From: Davidsoniella eucalypti
Taxonomy: Eukaryota > Ascomycota > Sordariomycetes > Microascales > Ceratocystidaceae
Assembly (NCBI GenBank): GCA_004009845.1
Contig: RMBW01000010.1
Location: 372,001 to 436,000 of the forward strand
Length of the DNA: 64,000 nt
Direction of reading: 5' to 3'
Part shown: positions 36,412-51,400 of the stretch, piece after piece
How the letters are laid out: every line of letters starts with the position of its first letter
Numbering within the stretch: position 1 is the stretch's first letter
Made by a program: the position numbers and the translations under genes
The notes under the pieces: model-generated
What the model was told of the DNA's origin: nothing
Database searches by the model: none
What the model saw: only the letters and a program-made list of their open reading frames with translations

Positions 36412-39400
36412 ATGAGCTCCAACCGTAAGAGCTACGACCCGGATTCCCGGCGACGGGAACCTAGAAAAGACGAGCGCAACTACGCAAGCAGCAATGCCGC
36501 CCAGATGGCGCCTGGCGCCGGCATGTCTGCTCCGGTCTATGCGCACTACTACCAACACCCACCTCAGCCCATCCCACAACAGAGGAACCCCCTCCAGTCT
36601 GCCCTCCAGCAACAGCAGCCGCTGCCACCCGCTCCGCCGCTGGGATCCTCGCCACCACCGCCCAGATCGTCTGGTTCCATGCACTCGCACCAATCGTTCT
36701 CTTCACGGCAGCACCAACAGCAACCGCCGTCGATGCATCCCTCGCAGCTTCCGCCGTTAGGATACGCATATTCCTACCCACCACCGCAACAGTTTTTCGA
36801 TCCCAGATTCCAGGGCTTTTCGCCAGCTCCAGGTCCTTTCATGGCCCAAGGGAGCTTCCCTCAGCCCTTCCAGCACATGCAGTATCCACCACAAACTGTC
36901 TATCCCATGCCGCCATATAACGGTGCTGCTCCGTCTTCTGCCTCACAGGCTACGGCGCGGCCACTCCATTCGCCGTATTCCTCTGCGACTGCTGTATATG
37001 CGCCACCGTCCTTCACGCAAGACTCAAGAAGCCACACCCACGTTGGAAGCTATGCTCCGACCCCAAGTAGCCAGACGTTCGGGCCTGCTCCCACGGCACC
37101 TCCGCTACCTCCAAGACCGAGATCTCAAAACTCTGACTCTTCCGGCTCTGGATCATCAACGGCGTCGTCTCTAGTCAATGTCTCCCGCGTAACACCACCT
37201 AAGAAGAACGAAAAAGGGTTCTTTAAGCGGTTCTTTGCGGGCAGCCCAACGGCGAAGGCAACAAAGCCGTCTAGCCGTAGTAGTAGCCAGAGTAGTAGCC
37301 GTACTCGTAAGAATCGCCGCCGCTCACCACGTCGGACGTCGGGTATATCGACTTCATCATCTTCATCGCTCAACTCCGATCTTGCCTACGGCAATGGCTA
37401 CATTGACAAACAAGGGGGATCGGGATCGGACTCTGATTTGGACGGCTTGGACTATGGTAGACAGGCCATGTATCCATATTCCTATACACCGGCTTATGGA
37501 TACCCTGGATATGTTCCCACCAACTATAGCCATATGCCTATGCAGCCTCCTCAGCCTTACCCAATACATAATCTAGCACCGCAAATCGCTACGCCCGATG
37601 GCCGTAATATCGCTGGAACTTCAAATTCGAATCCGGGTCCTGTGCCCGACTCGGCCAAATCCTCCTCTTCGGTAGGCCCGCAGCCCTCCGGAGCATCAAC
37701 TCCCAAGCTCGGAAAGGGTACTAGCAAGGGCAAGGGCAAGGGCAAGGCAAGACATCTACCTCACTCTAGACATGATTCCCGCAGCATCAACGATCCTGAA
37801 AAGATCGATGCTGAGCTGCACAAAATCACTAAGGAATTAGGACACTTGCTTACAGTCACACAGGAGTATGATAGCGCCGCCAGCTACAGGAAGACCGGCT
37901 TTTCTAGGTCGGGCTACAGCAGGAGACAATCTACCTCCAAGGCCCATCTAAGCCGCCCCTACGAAGATTCTCATGATGACTCAGATGATGGCTGGGTGGA
38001 CGATAGAGACTCTTTACCGTCATCATCATCGGATGGTCTTGACTACGGCGACAACTTAGCCCCCGCAAGAAAGTCTGCCTCGAACAACCAGATGCCAAAT
38101 AGCCGCTATCCATATTACTCAGACTCGCAAAATCCTCGGAACCAGCCTTTAATCGACCCACGAAAGCATACCCCAGATAACCTTGTACACCCGAAGCCAA
38201 AGCAGCCTGTGTCATCGAATATCTATGGCATAACCTCACCTGTAACCACACGCCCGAGATCTAGCGGAACTAGTTTTCCAACCGTAGCTGCCTCTGCCGC
38301 ATTAGCAGCTGTCGCTGTCAACCGTGTCGAAGCGCATAGATCCAGCACAGATAAGAATATATATAAGAATGGTACTGACAAACAGACCAATTACCATGGT
38401 TCTGTAGTCGGTGAACGCACTTCTTCTGTCGTTGACCACAAGGGCAAGGCTCCGGCAATTGAAACATCGCAGACCCTTCCCCCTCTTCCACAACGACGCC
38501 AGCCTCAACACATCACTTTCTCCGACAGTAACAGTGCCTTCACTACTTCTCACCCTTCGCCTCCAGCGTTCAACACACGCCCATTATCTTATGACAGGAG
38601 CCATACGTCTCAAGCTGCTAGCTCATCTAAGACTACCAAGACCATATCGCATTCATCGGAACGTATTGGCACTGTTGCTGGTGTTGCCGCCGTTGTGACT
38701 GGCACGCAACTTATCAAGAATGGACTCCAGTCTAGTACTTCTACCCATGGTAATCGCGAACTTGCTACCTCTGATCTTGTTCGTTCTACAAAGAAGGACA
38801 CTGTCCCTCATATTGCACGTGAAACCAAGCAGATTGAGAACCCAAACAGGCAAACACTTTTGAACGAAGAGCGCCGCCAACGTGAAGTGAGTTATGAGCT
38901 TGAACAACGCAGGCTTCTAGAGATTGAAAACCAGAAGCGTGAAAAGGCCGAACTCAAGGTTCGCCGACGTGAAGAGGAATTACGTCGCCGCGAACAAGAA
39001 CAGCGCGCCCAAACAGAAAAGGAGCTTCGTGAAGTACGTGCCCGTGAAGAGGAAGAGCGCCGCCTTCGTAAGCAAGCTGAGAAGGAACGCCAAATTCAAC
39101 TCGAAGAGGAACGCCAACGCCAAATCGACGAAGAACGCCGGATCCAGCTTGAAAAAGATCGTCTTCGTAGAATCGAATCAGAGCGTGCTGCCAACATAGC
39201 CCGCCTGGAAGCTGAACGACTGGCCGAGAAGGAGCGCCAAAGCATGGCTGAGAAAGATCGCCAGATCAGAATTCGGTTAGAGGCAGAGCGTGCTGCCGAA
39301 ATTGCTCGTGCTGATGCCGAGCGACTTGTTGTAGAGAAGCGTCAACGTCAAGCTGAACTAGACCGGGAAAGACAAGCCGAACAAGAACGTCAACGGCAAG

Positions 39401-42400
39401 CGAAGCAAGCATATGAGCGCCAACTACAAGAAGAGCACGAACGTCAAGTTCGAATTGACAAGGAGCGTGCTGCTCAAGCTGCTCGTCTCCAAGAAGAGAA
39501 ACTGGCCCAACAACAACGCCAACGGCTAGTAGAGCTAGAACGCTTAAAGACAGTGCAACTAGTAGAAGAAGCTCGGTTAGAAGAGCTACGCTTCGCTGAG
39601 AGAGAGCGTGAGCATCGTGCCTCCATCACTGAGCATAAGCGCATCTCCAGCTTAGAAGCTGACCGCGAGGCTAAGGAAATAGAACTTCAGCATCGTCACC
39701 GTGATGATGAAGCTCACTTTCAAAAGCAAGCTTCTGAAGAGTGTGGCACTAAGTCGAAGTTGATGAGAAATATCGCTATTGCTGCTGCTACTGCTGTTCC
39801 GATTGTCGCCCCTATTGTGATTGATGCTGGCATGCCTCCTAGCACTAAGCGTGAAGCCGAACGTGAAGCTGAACGTGAAGCTCAGGTTTCCAAGCGCCGC
39901 TCTGAAATCCATGACAAGCAATATGTCTCACGCGAACGTGGATATGACTCCTCTCCCGAGCGCCCCCCCCACGACTCCCGCAATATTGTCCATGTGGAGG
40001 CGCCTCCTGATGTTGTTTCCGGTGGAAATCATAAGGACCCCAACGAGATCCTCAAAGAATTCTTGAAGAGACAAAGGGCCGAGCAAGAAAAGGCGGGAGT
40101 GGCATCTCCGGAGGAATCTCCCCGCGGACGCTCGCCATCATCTAGAGATATCATTATGACCAGAGCCAACGAAGAATACTCAAAGCATGTCCGTCTTCAG
40201 AGGGAGAAAAAAGAAAAGGCTTTGGAAAGAGAGCGTGGCGATTCCCCTGATTCTGTCACTGACAAGTACCGCAAGTCTAAAGTGAAGAAGCAACCCGTGT
40301 ACGAGATCGAAGATGACGACCGCATTTCTCGGAAATCAAGATACCAGTCGCCTAACGCAGATGTTCGTATCGACAAGATCATCTCACATCCGAAAGCGCT
40401 CCCCGAAGCTACGAAGTCGATTAAAACCCTTGTCCGCGACCCGTCTGCTACGGGACCTCGCCCTGCGATATCTGTAACTCACCCTACGCCGGAGCCCTCT
40501 CCTTGCCGCCGCAGAAACTCCATACACCACAGCGACCTGACCAATATTTCTGAACAGGCCGAGCCCCAGGCTGAGGCACCTGTCGTTGTGCAGCCCCATA
40601 TCACCAAACCCGCCGAAGAACCCGTTATGACGTCTGTCGAGACCCGGCCATCTGTACCACCAGTGGTGCTTGGGCCCCGGGGTGAGGTGTACACTGCCGA
40701 GCCTCCTGCTTCGAAGCTACATTCTGAGCAAGTCGACTCTGGCAAGAGAAGAAATTGGGGTATCATGGCTGCTGGTGCCGCGATAATCGGAGGTGCTACT
40801 GCCAAGGCGCTCCGGAAACAACAAAGCCATACTGAGGTGACCGAAGATTCTTCCTCAAACCAAGAATCTCGAGAAAGCCTGCCAACCAGGGAGCCCCGGA
40901 TATTCACTGCAACCACCGAGGATATCTGGCCGCCTCCAGTAATGACTTCCGACCCGTTTCATTCTCCACCACATACTCTGCAGCCTGCTACTAGCAATGA
41001 CGATGACGCCATCTCTGATATCGAAGATGGACATGAGGTAACCACACCTCGATCTAGACCGTGATTCTGTATAATAATTAACAAATGACAATATAGCCCA
41101 CCGTTCCACCATATGAGCCCTCTTCTCCAATACTTGCTCATGTAGACCAGACTGAGTCTGGTCATCCCCGTGAAATATCTGCAATTGAAGATAGGACATC
41201 TGAACATTCTACTGAGGCGCGCATACCCGAAAACTGTAGCGTTAGTGAGGAAATGACTGCTATCGCCGCGGTTGCCTTGAACCTTACGGGCTTCCCTGAG
41301 TATTTAGTAACAGATGATCCACACTATTTTGGCGCCCCCAGTCGCTCTGACGTCTATGACAAGGCTGCTGAATCTTGGCGCCAGTCTCAAGTTCAGGAAA
41401 GAATGAAGAGATCGTCTGCGGAGACATTATCCCTAGGTGAATCTTTCAATGAGCCGTCCGCAGTTCAGGAGAAGTCAGCCGAGTTAGAAGAAGACAACAA
41501 GCCATCGAACGTCTCTTCGAAGTCAAGCCCCAGTAGCCAGATTGGTAGTTCGTGGTACTCTACCGGGAGCGCTCAGCTTTCTAAAGCTCAAAGGCGAGCC
41601 GCGCGTCGCAAAGAGCATCGGCGCAAGCTCAGCGAGCATCTAAGCAAAGACTCCATCGACGATGATGAATCAGGGCTTTCTTCCAACGAAACTCCGTTCG
41701 TGGATGCAGGTTCTGAATTCGATCCGCCAAGCCCTGCTGTCGACTTGGACCGTGAAGCTCCAAACTTTGCCCCTATGCCATCATCACCCGACCGTGTTAG
41801 CTATTGCCCTGGACCTACCAGCCATATTGAGGATTCACACTTTGTTCCCCAAGTTGTCCATCCGAACGATCACCAGCAACCTCTCCTGACTGATGCTGAC
41901 ATAAAAGCTACCGGTGTTCGCGAGACGACGACGGACTTCGTCCAGACAGAGCAGAAAAGCACTAAGCCTCATATTGCACTTGATATCCCATCTGACCTTG
42001 TGGCTGACCGGTCTATCGGTCATGATGTTGCTCCTGAGATACAACCTGACGAATTGCCTGCCATGTCGAAGACTGAACTGCTCGTTGACCTTACATGGCC
42101 TGCTGCCGTCGATGTCGATAGCGGTGTGGTTGGTAGAACGCCTAAGCCTGCCATCGACCCTCTGTATCACGATTTGTTGATGCTGCCACCTAGCCAACCA
42201 TCAACACCTGAGCCTGTTCATACCGAAGCTTTACCTCCTCTTCCTGATAGCAGACCCGATACACCCCCGGATCAACGTCATGTGGAAATGCCAATATCTC
42301 GCCGACGGAACTCTGCCTACGACACCCCCAACCGGTCTCCTAGCAATACCGCTATTCCAATCGAACTACTTCGATCAAACCGCTCTGGACCGAACTCGCC

Positions 42401-45400
42401 TGCTTCTAGATCTTCCCCCTCTGGCTCTCCGGCGATGTACCGGCGATCCCGCCACTCGTCCATTGATCGTACCATCCGTGGTGCTGGAATGATTCCTCTT
42501 GTACTGCCACCACTCATGCGCCATGATGGTTCGAGTTTGCCTTCTGGCTCATCTGAAGGTAGCAACGCCAGCGACTTGCCTCAGTTCGAGCGTGCTCGTT
42601 CCAAGTCCGAAAGCTATAAGAACGAACAATTTTTGACCAACATCATTCCCATTGATGATCATGGGCTTTCTCGTCAGGCAGAACAGAGCACTAGACCGAT
42701 TACTTCAAGTCTTGGCACTCTAGACGAGGAACGTAGCGTTGGTGAGACGGACCGTGCAGAAGATATTGAAGTCACTGCCAAACCTACGAATGTCCGCCCC
42801 GTCTCTGCAGGTATTGGTATCGTACCAGAATTGAAGCCTATATTCCGTTCATCTGACACGTTTCGACCAAAGTCCGCTGATGGCTTGCACGAGGTAACCC
42901 ATCCTTCAAGCCATAGCCTGCGCGACCCTCTCATCGGCCTCGGTATCAACTATAGCGGAATTCCAGATAACACAGCAGAGCTTGCTTCTCGTTCACAGTC
43001 TGCTGCTAGCTCTGCTGTTCTCTCCCGGGCTCCATCCGAGATTGCTGGACATGCTTCTTGGCCTCTGACTCCGGTTCTCGACGGCCGTCCTGTGCAACCG
43101 GTACCTGGTGTTGAAGAACACCCGATTCCAGAGTCTATTACTGATTCAGATCAAGAGGAGACATTTTCTTCGCCTATCTCACAAGAGGAGGAGACATCGC
43201 ATCGTGAAACCACCCATACGAAGGCTACTTCCGACCCCGTTCAACTTCATGAGACCTCTCAAGAAGGCGATGTGCTAGATGAAGCTCCTTTAACTCCTAA
43301 GTCGGACCATAGCACCGCTCAGATACGGCCGGTTATTGAGACTACACCTACTAGATCCTTTTCTAAGGCTAAAAATGCTATCGCTAGTGTTAGTGGATGG
43401 TTTGGTAGTCGAAGAAAGTCCGCTTCAAGATCTTCTGTTCTCGATGATGAGCCTGAAACTAGCAAAGAAATTGATGTGTCAAATTCGTCGAAGGCTTCCT
43501 TTGGTCAGCCTGTGCAGCAACCCGAGGCTCCAACTGTCGCCGCTGTCCTTGATGTGCGGACTGAAAGCCTTCCATCAATCACCCATGATACTGGTGTTTT
43601 GGCCGAGAAGGATGTTATTGTTACGCCTAAGTCTGCTTTCAAAGACGTACCTACAGATGAAACATACAAGAAGCCCGTTGAGGCCGCTTCCATTGATGAT
43701 CATAAATCTTGTGGTCAAGCTATCGTTCCTTCACAATCTATGAAAGACGCCGACGACCTGGAGTCTCTTGGTGATGACGTAGAGGCCCCTGCATCCCCAT
43801 CCTTCACTGAAGTATCAGAGTCATTGCAAAGCTTCCCCAACTCACCCAGCTTGTCTAAATCTCAGAAGAAGAAGCTCAAGCGTAGACAGAAGAAGGCTGC
43901 TGCCGCTGCCGCTGCCGCCGCCCTTGCTACTTCTGCCATCATTTCTTCTGGATCTGCCGCTCTATCTCCTAAGATTCATGAAGAGGATGAAGAGTCAATG
44001 CCGTTCGAGACTCCTGACGAGACTCCGGCTGAATCTGAGGCCGATACATTTGCTTCGTTCGAGCCATCGGAGAATGTTGAACATTTCGATGACTTTTCAC
44101 AGGCTACTAATGCTTCAAAGATATTGGAGACTGATCCTAACTCGGATGATCAGCACAAATTTGTCGGCGAGGAAGTTGATGTCAAGACACCAGAAGCTAC
44201 ATTTGTTGCGGATGATATGTTGGACGAAGTTGAGGGCACTCCTCTCGAAGATGCTCAAGACGACCCTGTTATCACACCTACTCTTCTCCCTGCTGCCATG
44301 GTGAAGCCGGCTATCGAGATGGAATCTGTTCCTTTTATGATAAGCGAGGTCAATGATGATTCTGCTCCCATTGATTCAACTCATGGAGGTTACCAAGACT
44401 CCGAGTCGACTCACAATGCCATTGAATCCGTTGAAGGCAATGTTGCTGCTACCCTACCAGAATCCCACGTAGCCTCCGAGACTGCAACTTCCGTTGGCCT
44501 AGCTCAGATGTCTCACGACCTCGAGTCTTCTATCATCCAGGATATCCAGCAAGATCGTCAAACTGAGCGATCTCAGTCTCCCGATGAACAGTTTCATGAT
44601 GAGTATATGCCAACTTTGCCCTCGTCACATGATTTCTTGCTTGAGCGCTCTATCTCCGAGCATATAGCAGAAGTCTCACCGACTCTCACTTCTGTTCCTG
44701 AGCAACATCTAGATGACAAGTTTGAGGTTGCTTCCCTTGTTGTCGACGAGCGTGTCACTCCTATGCTCGAGCAACAGTCAGATGAAAAATTTGAAGATCC
44801 TTATCCTGCTGTTGATCCTGGCGCTTCTCTGCCGGAGATCCGTGAATCTACGCCTGAATTTGTTGCTGACGTCCCTCATGCATCTAAACTTGCTGTTGAG
44901 GATGCTAGCAATCTTTCAGATCACACTGTTCAAATCGTCGAGGACAGTCCCATTTCCCGAAACTCCGATGCTTGGACCGAAGCTGCCCAAATGCAAGAAC
45001 ACACTGCCTCGCCCCCCATTGAGCGTGAGATAGAACGCCATATCGTGACTCCTATTGAGACATTAGCTCCTGTACTTAACGCTCCGGAGTATCCTGCTGT
45101 TGATGAACCTGCTGCTACACCTGCTATGGACGAGTCTGAGCCTACTTTCGGAGATGCTCTTGAACGCGACATGTCTGCTGAGCCTTCACTTGTGGATACT
45201 GGAAATCACAAGGACTACATTCATGCGCCCGTTGAAGTCTACCCGCACACTGAAGCTTCTGCTGACATCCTTCCTGTTGCCGATCACTCTATCGAAGCAC
45301 CCACTGAAGACGAGGTAGCAGTTGAGCTTCTTTTGGAGCACCCACGCGAAAATGAAGAACCCTTTGAAGCTCCTTTTGACATCCGTGATGCTGCCGACAA

Positions 45401-48400
45401 CGCTATCGGGGAGTCTGCTGAACCCGATGTTGTAGTTGAGACTTCTCCTGAGCATCAATTCGAAAATGAAGAGCACTTTGACGCCCCTTCTGGCATTCAC
45501 GATGCCGCTCATCACTCTATTGTGGAATCTGTTGAGCCTGAGGTAGTAGTTGAAACTTCTACCGAGCATCCATTCGAAAGTGAAGAGCACTTTGAAGCCT
45601 CATCCGATATGCGCAATGCTACAGATGTAGATGAGCCTTTGGAGTTTGTTAAAGATGCTGTTGATATCATACCTGTTCCCCTCGAGCCTGAGCTTCCGCA
45701 GTCTGTTGATGCAATTCAACTTGAATCTTCTACTCCCGTCCAGCCTACTATTGAGGTTGCTCTGGAACATGAGCAAATGGAGCATGGCAATACCCCCGAA
45801 GACTTGGTTGGTAAAGATCGTTCCAGCATTCTGGAAGAGCCTACTCATGACTTCATCGAGAATCCCCCCCATGAGCCTTTAGTCAGTTTTGAGCGTGGCT
45901 CTCCATCCGAGCTTGACTTCCAAGCACCCCTTTCGCCACAGCTTGATATTGGATATCATGAGGTTGAAAGCGCTAATTCTGTCGCCGAGGCACCTATTTC
46001 TCTTTCCAAATCTGAAGTTGCAGACACGGTTGATGAATACCCTTCTACTACCCCTCCAATCGATATTGGATATCGACTGACTGAGGATGCTGCTGAAATG
46101 CCTTTGTACAACGCCCCGGAACAACAGGCTGGTTTACCTGTTTCAGCAGCCCTACTCGAGCTAGATCTGTCATTTGATGGTATTTATAGTCCTGAGGAAG
46201 CCGTTCCAGTTAGCAACATTGCTGAATCTGGCCAAGAAACCATTCGACAATCTCCTCCTTCTCCGGTTTTTGAAGATGTTACGGGGGTTCCAGAGGTTTT
46301 GGACGTCTCGGAACCTGCTCCTCATGAAGATGTGGACACTCAGCTGTCTCTCCCTATTGAAGACTATTCCCAGGTACAGACTACCTCTATCAACAACGAC
46401 ATAGTTCGAGAAACCAACCCTACGCACGAATCTGTTTCTTGGGTTTCTGACGAAATTAAGGAGATCGATTCAGTTGTTCTTGCCCCTGTTGATGAGGTTT
46501 CTGAGGACGTTGCCTTTGCCGTTCAGGACGGCATTTCAGCGGCTGTCGAGACCTCAGATCGTGAAGCCGTTGACGTACCTGTTGACGAACCTGCCGTAGA
46601 GGAGACTGCTACTACTATTTCGGAATATACTGAGGAGGCTACTCGCCAGGTATCTGCCGAGGTTATCTCTGAACCTTTTGTTGAATCTTTTGTCGAGCCT
46701 ATTGCGGATCCAGTGGATGGGTCAATCGCCGAGCCTGTGGCTGAGCCTCTTTCTAGACTTGTTCCTGAGCTTGTGGTTGATTCTATTGTTGATTCTGTCG
46801 ATGGTGGTTCTGTTCCTGAATCTGTTCACGAATCTGTTCACGAATCTGTTGCCGTATCTATTCCCGAGTCTGCTGCTGAATCTGTTGTTGAATCTACCTT
46901 CGAGAGTGTTGTTGAGTTTCCTACCGAGCCCAATTTTGAGGCTGCTCCTGAATCAGTTGAGCCCATCATCGAGGAAGTTCATGCTCCCAAACGCCAGTTT
47001 ATCCCTATTGATCCAACATCCGCTATAGAGACAGAACCAGCTAGCAATGATGTGACTGAGACATTGCAGACAGATTCGCAGCAAGATACTCATAGCTTCG
47101 ATCGTTCAATGCTCGAGAATCTTCCTAGCATCGATAGTGAGCCGGCCCCTACTTTTGAGGAGCGCTCGGAGCGTCTTCAAGGTGTTGGTTCCACCATCAT
47201 TCTAAAGGATGCTTCGTACCCTGCGCCCGAGAGAAATCATGATTTCCTCAAAGTTGCCGGCCCAGTTGACTATCAAGAAGATTCCGGCCATGTTATTTCT
47301 CAACCCGCTGTAACTCCCAAAATGGATAACGGCGCTGGTTTTGATTTCACTCCTACGTTCGACAATGACAACTTGTTCATTTCGGAGCTTGAGGATCAGG
47401 CGCATGTAAATAACCATGTTGAGCCATTCTCCCCCGACCCTTCCGAGAATGATGTCCGAATTCCTCAAATACCGACTACAGATGTCGGTGATGATATTGT
47501 CGAAGAGGTAGAGTCGAAGGTAATATTAGTCGAGACTGAGGCCAATAAGACTGGAGTTGATGAGACTGAGACTGTTGAGACTAAAGTCGATGAGATTGAA
47601 GAATTCGCTCACGAGTCTACTGAGAACGTTCTAGAAATGCCTTTGCCGGCATTGGCGCTTGAGCCTGTCGCTGATGAAGTATCACCGGACGTATCTGAAG
47701 CTGAATCCGAGCTTGCCTCTGATCCAACAAACTCCCATCTGGAGGTATCCCCCGATCTTTCAGAAGACAACTTCCAAGATTCTTCTATCGGGAGATCTAG
47801 CGGCCCAGCGAATGATCTATTTTTCGAGAAGCCTGCCGAAGCAGACGTTGCCCATCAAGTTCCAGTCCAACACCCTGCTCATCCTTCCCTTGAGACGGTG
47901 ATTGAGGAACCAACTCCCGTTTCTACTCCCGCTGATAGTAGTGTAGAGACCTTCGAGGACTTGTCGGATACAGAAAGCTCTCCCCAGGCTACTACTCCTC
48001 GTACAACCTTTGGAGGTGTGCCTATTCCTGCCAGTGAGACTTTATCTCTAGTACCTGACTCACCTATATCTTCAGGAGATGAGGATGGGTTTGATGGGCA
48101 TTCCCCTGTGGGGCTGGATGCTATTCCTGAGGAATCTGACGAGGCCTCTGTCACTGAAACTGACTACGAAACTAGCTCTGAAATGGATCAAATCCAAGAA
48201 GATTCTGACGTTGCTTTGCCAATGGCGTCTTCTGATACCGATACTGCCTCTGGACTACCTGGTGATGACATTGAGGTTGAAGTTTCCACGCCTCGTGCTC
48301 TAGTGTCCACGACTGGAACAGACTCTGACATTGATACTATCAGCATTGATGATTCTCCGTCTCGTCTGCAGGACACAGTCACAGCGGACTCTATTCCTGA

Positions 48401-51400
48401 GACTCCTACTCGTGGTTACTGGTTCGGTCGTCTGGGCAAGATAGGCCGACCTGGCTCCGCTCTTACCACTGTAGCACCTGCTAGCCAGTTGTCGCCAGCT
48501 ACGTCAAGACCTTCTTCTTCTTTGGCACCGCCCGCTATTACTAGGTCTGCCGATGACACCCACAGCGTCGTCAGTGACTCAGGTGTTTCTGATATAACAG
48601 AAGACGATGATAAATCGACAGTTGATGAGGAGCCAGTCGTGCGCCAGACCGGACAAACGACAAATGTGTATGGATTAGCATCTGCTACCTCTGCTCTTTG
48701 GAGTATCAATAGCCCCTTCAACAACAACCGTATCAATCTTGCTTCCGAAACGTCTATGTCTACTACCAAGACTTCGCCTGACCAATCAAGCGACGCTTTC
48801 TCAGATGCCATTGAAGCTGGCGCTTCCATTGACGATGATCGCGATTCTATAAAATCTTTTAGCGATGACGTTGTTGAGTCGAGTAAGTTGACAATTTTCC
48901 GGGAGGGCATTCCAAAGTATTCGTTAACTAACATGATGATAGTTGACGGTGACGAAGACCCTCTAGATGACACTGTGATGCCTGGGGATATCGATGAGGC
49001 GTCTCTTACAGAGGTTCCCACTCAGTCTGAGGAAAGCTCTATCTCAGATAACCACACAGTGCAGGCCGTTGAACAAGAAACTATAGAGGATGTAGAAGTA
49101 GCTGTTGAAACCGAATCTCTCGCTGAGCCTATGTCTAGCTCGACTGACAAAACTGCTTCTGAACCTGCTATCGATGATTCACCAGCTGTGGAAGCTCCAT
49201 CAACACCACCGAAAGCTGGCCGTAACATGCGCCTCGGCTCACTTACTTCTGCGGACTTTCATATGTCTGCTGGCGATACCCCTAAGTTTGAGAAGGAGCT
49301 TGACTTTCACCACCGCTCTGAATCTCCCGGGCCTTCACTGCTCCAGTCTACCCAGGAGCCCTCATTCCATCACGACGACCTGAGTGTCGAATCACAAGAT
49401 CAAAATGCCTTTACAGCTGCACCTCAGGTTGTGGTAGATGAAACTGGTGATTCGCCTGCTATTGAAGAGTCTAATGTGCCAACTATCGCCATTGATTTTG
49501 CTACTACACCTACTCAACTCCCCACTAACCCTGCCTCGGAGCCGCGTCATATGTCTTTAGCCGAGAAGCATCATTATGACAATTCGAACATGCTACATCT
49601 ACCACATGCCGCGTCTGGTCGAGACCTCTCCTTTGATTTCACTCACTCGACCGACCTAAAGACGCCTCTTGTTGAGAATCCTGATGCTTTCAAGGCCACA
49701 GAGCCATCGTTCAATTCACCCACTCCCGGGCAATATGACGAACCCACCTTCCACTCGCTATCCGAGATGCGTCTGAGAGAGCCTACCTTCCATGAAGACC
49801 CACGAGGCATGACGAAGACACCATCTCTGGACACTGGCGCTTGGAACTTACCACACGATCCTATGCCCATGGCATCTACCGGTACGTGGCTAGCCCACTA
49901 CTCGAACCCCATTTCTATGTTCCTACTGGATACAATACTAACTATGACTAACTACAGATGTGTCCTTTGCCTATAATGAAGGTGCTAGCATATTTGGGGA
50001 TGCCGTGACAGGAAATGAATATTATGAAGGACATCAGGCTGTACCCAGCCCTGTTGCTGGCAAAGAAGGAGAGCCTGCTACAAATGGTAGGTTCTAAAAT
50101 CAGGCGATGTTTACACGCACACACATACTGTTGATTTTATGATGCAAGTTGGAGGGAAAACAAGCAAAGAAAGGAAGGCAAACACTTTTATGAGAAACAT
50201 GTGACTAATATGAACAACGAAACTAAAGTTTATGACCACGAACCTGCTCCAGTCAATCCAGCCAAAGACCAGGCGCCAGAAGTGGCGTCTGTGGCCCAGA
50301 ATGAAGAAGAGAAGGGACACGAGATTCCTAGCGAAATCCTCTCTTCTCTTCATGATTGTGAAGGGTCCACAGAAGAAGAACTGCAGAAGGAAGAAGTAGT
50401 GACAGCAGTAGCCGACCAGACACCAGAAGACCCTGAAGTATCTGCTGTCACTGTTCTTTCTAGTGCTGATGCGGCTACTCCCGCTACGGAGAGTGCTGTT
50501 GTGTATCACCAGCTAAATCCTGAGCAGGACAGCAAAGCGGCCTCTGTTACATTGACTGAGGGTGCGAATACTGTTTCTGGCCTCGAATCTCAAGTAGTAC
50601 ATTCGGGTAAGCATTTCATGCATCCATAAGCAAGCCCCCCGATCCCTTGTGCCGGCCAAATGCCTAAACGCTGTGATGCTTCATGGGCTATTTGCTGTAA
50701 GGGCTGGCAAATTGAAGCACAGCAAGTAAATTTGGGTGGTTGGACACAAACCTGGTTTGTTGGGGCTGTAATGGAGTTTTTCTTTTTTTGCCTTTCTGAT
50801 AACTATGCATACTGACGTCAACCTGCAGATTCTACAGCGGCCCAGACTGGTGCCACGACCACTCTAAAGGAAGAACATGAGGAAACTTGCGAGATTTCTT
50901 TGGGAGACACGCATGAAGAGACGCACGGTGAGTTGGCAATTGTCTCAAAACGGACCCAGGGATCTACGATCAATGGCGACCCAATATGGAAATGGGAATA
51001 TACTAACTATATCGGTGTTACTGCAGACCAAGACCTGCCACCACTTCCCATTGAAGAAACAATTAGCGATGCCGTCGAAACTGCTAGCGTTAGCACTGTC
51101 GATGACACTGTTTATGACACCTCGGCGGGCGCTACCGTCACGCCTCGGGGTGAGGACTCCTCTGTGCTACCCGAGAGCATCGCTGTTGTTGATCAGCATG
51201 AAGTCGACGATGTCCCACCCCCCACTGATGTTGACGAGATTGATGTCGATGTTGCCACTGATGTTGAGGCTGATGCTGTCTCTGTCTCTTCTGCCGAGGA
51301 GCTATATGATGATGCCGTTGAGACTTCTGACCGCGAAGAATACATTGCTCCGACGCTCGTCGTTGATGCTAATGTAGATATTCCTACTCCGGATCCAACC

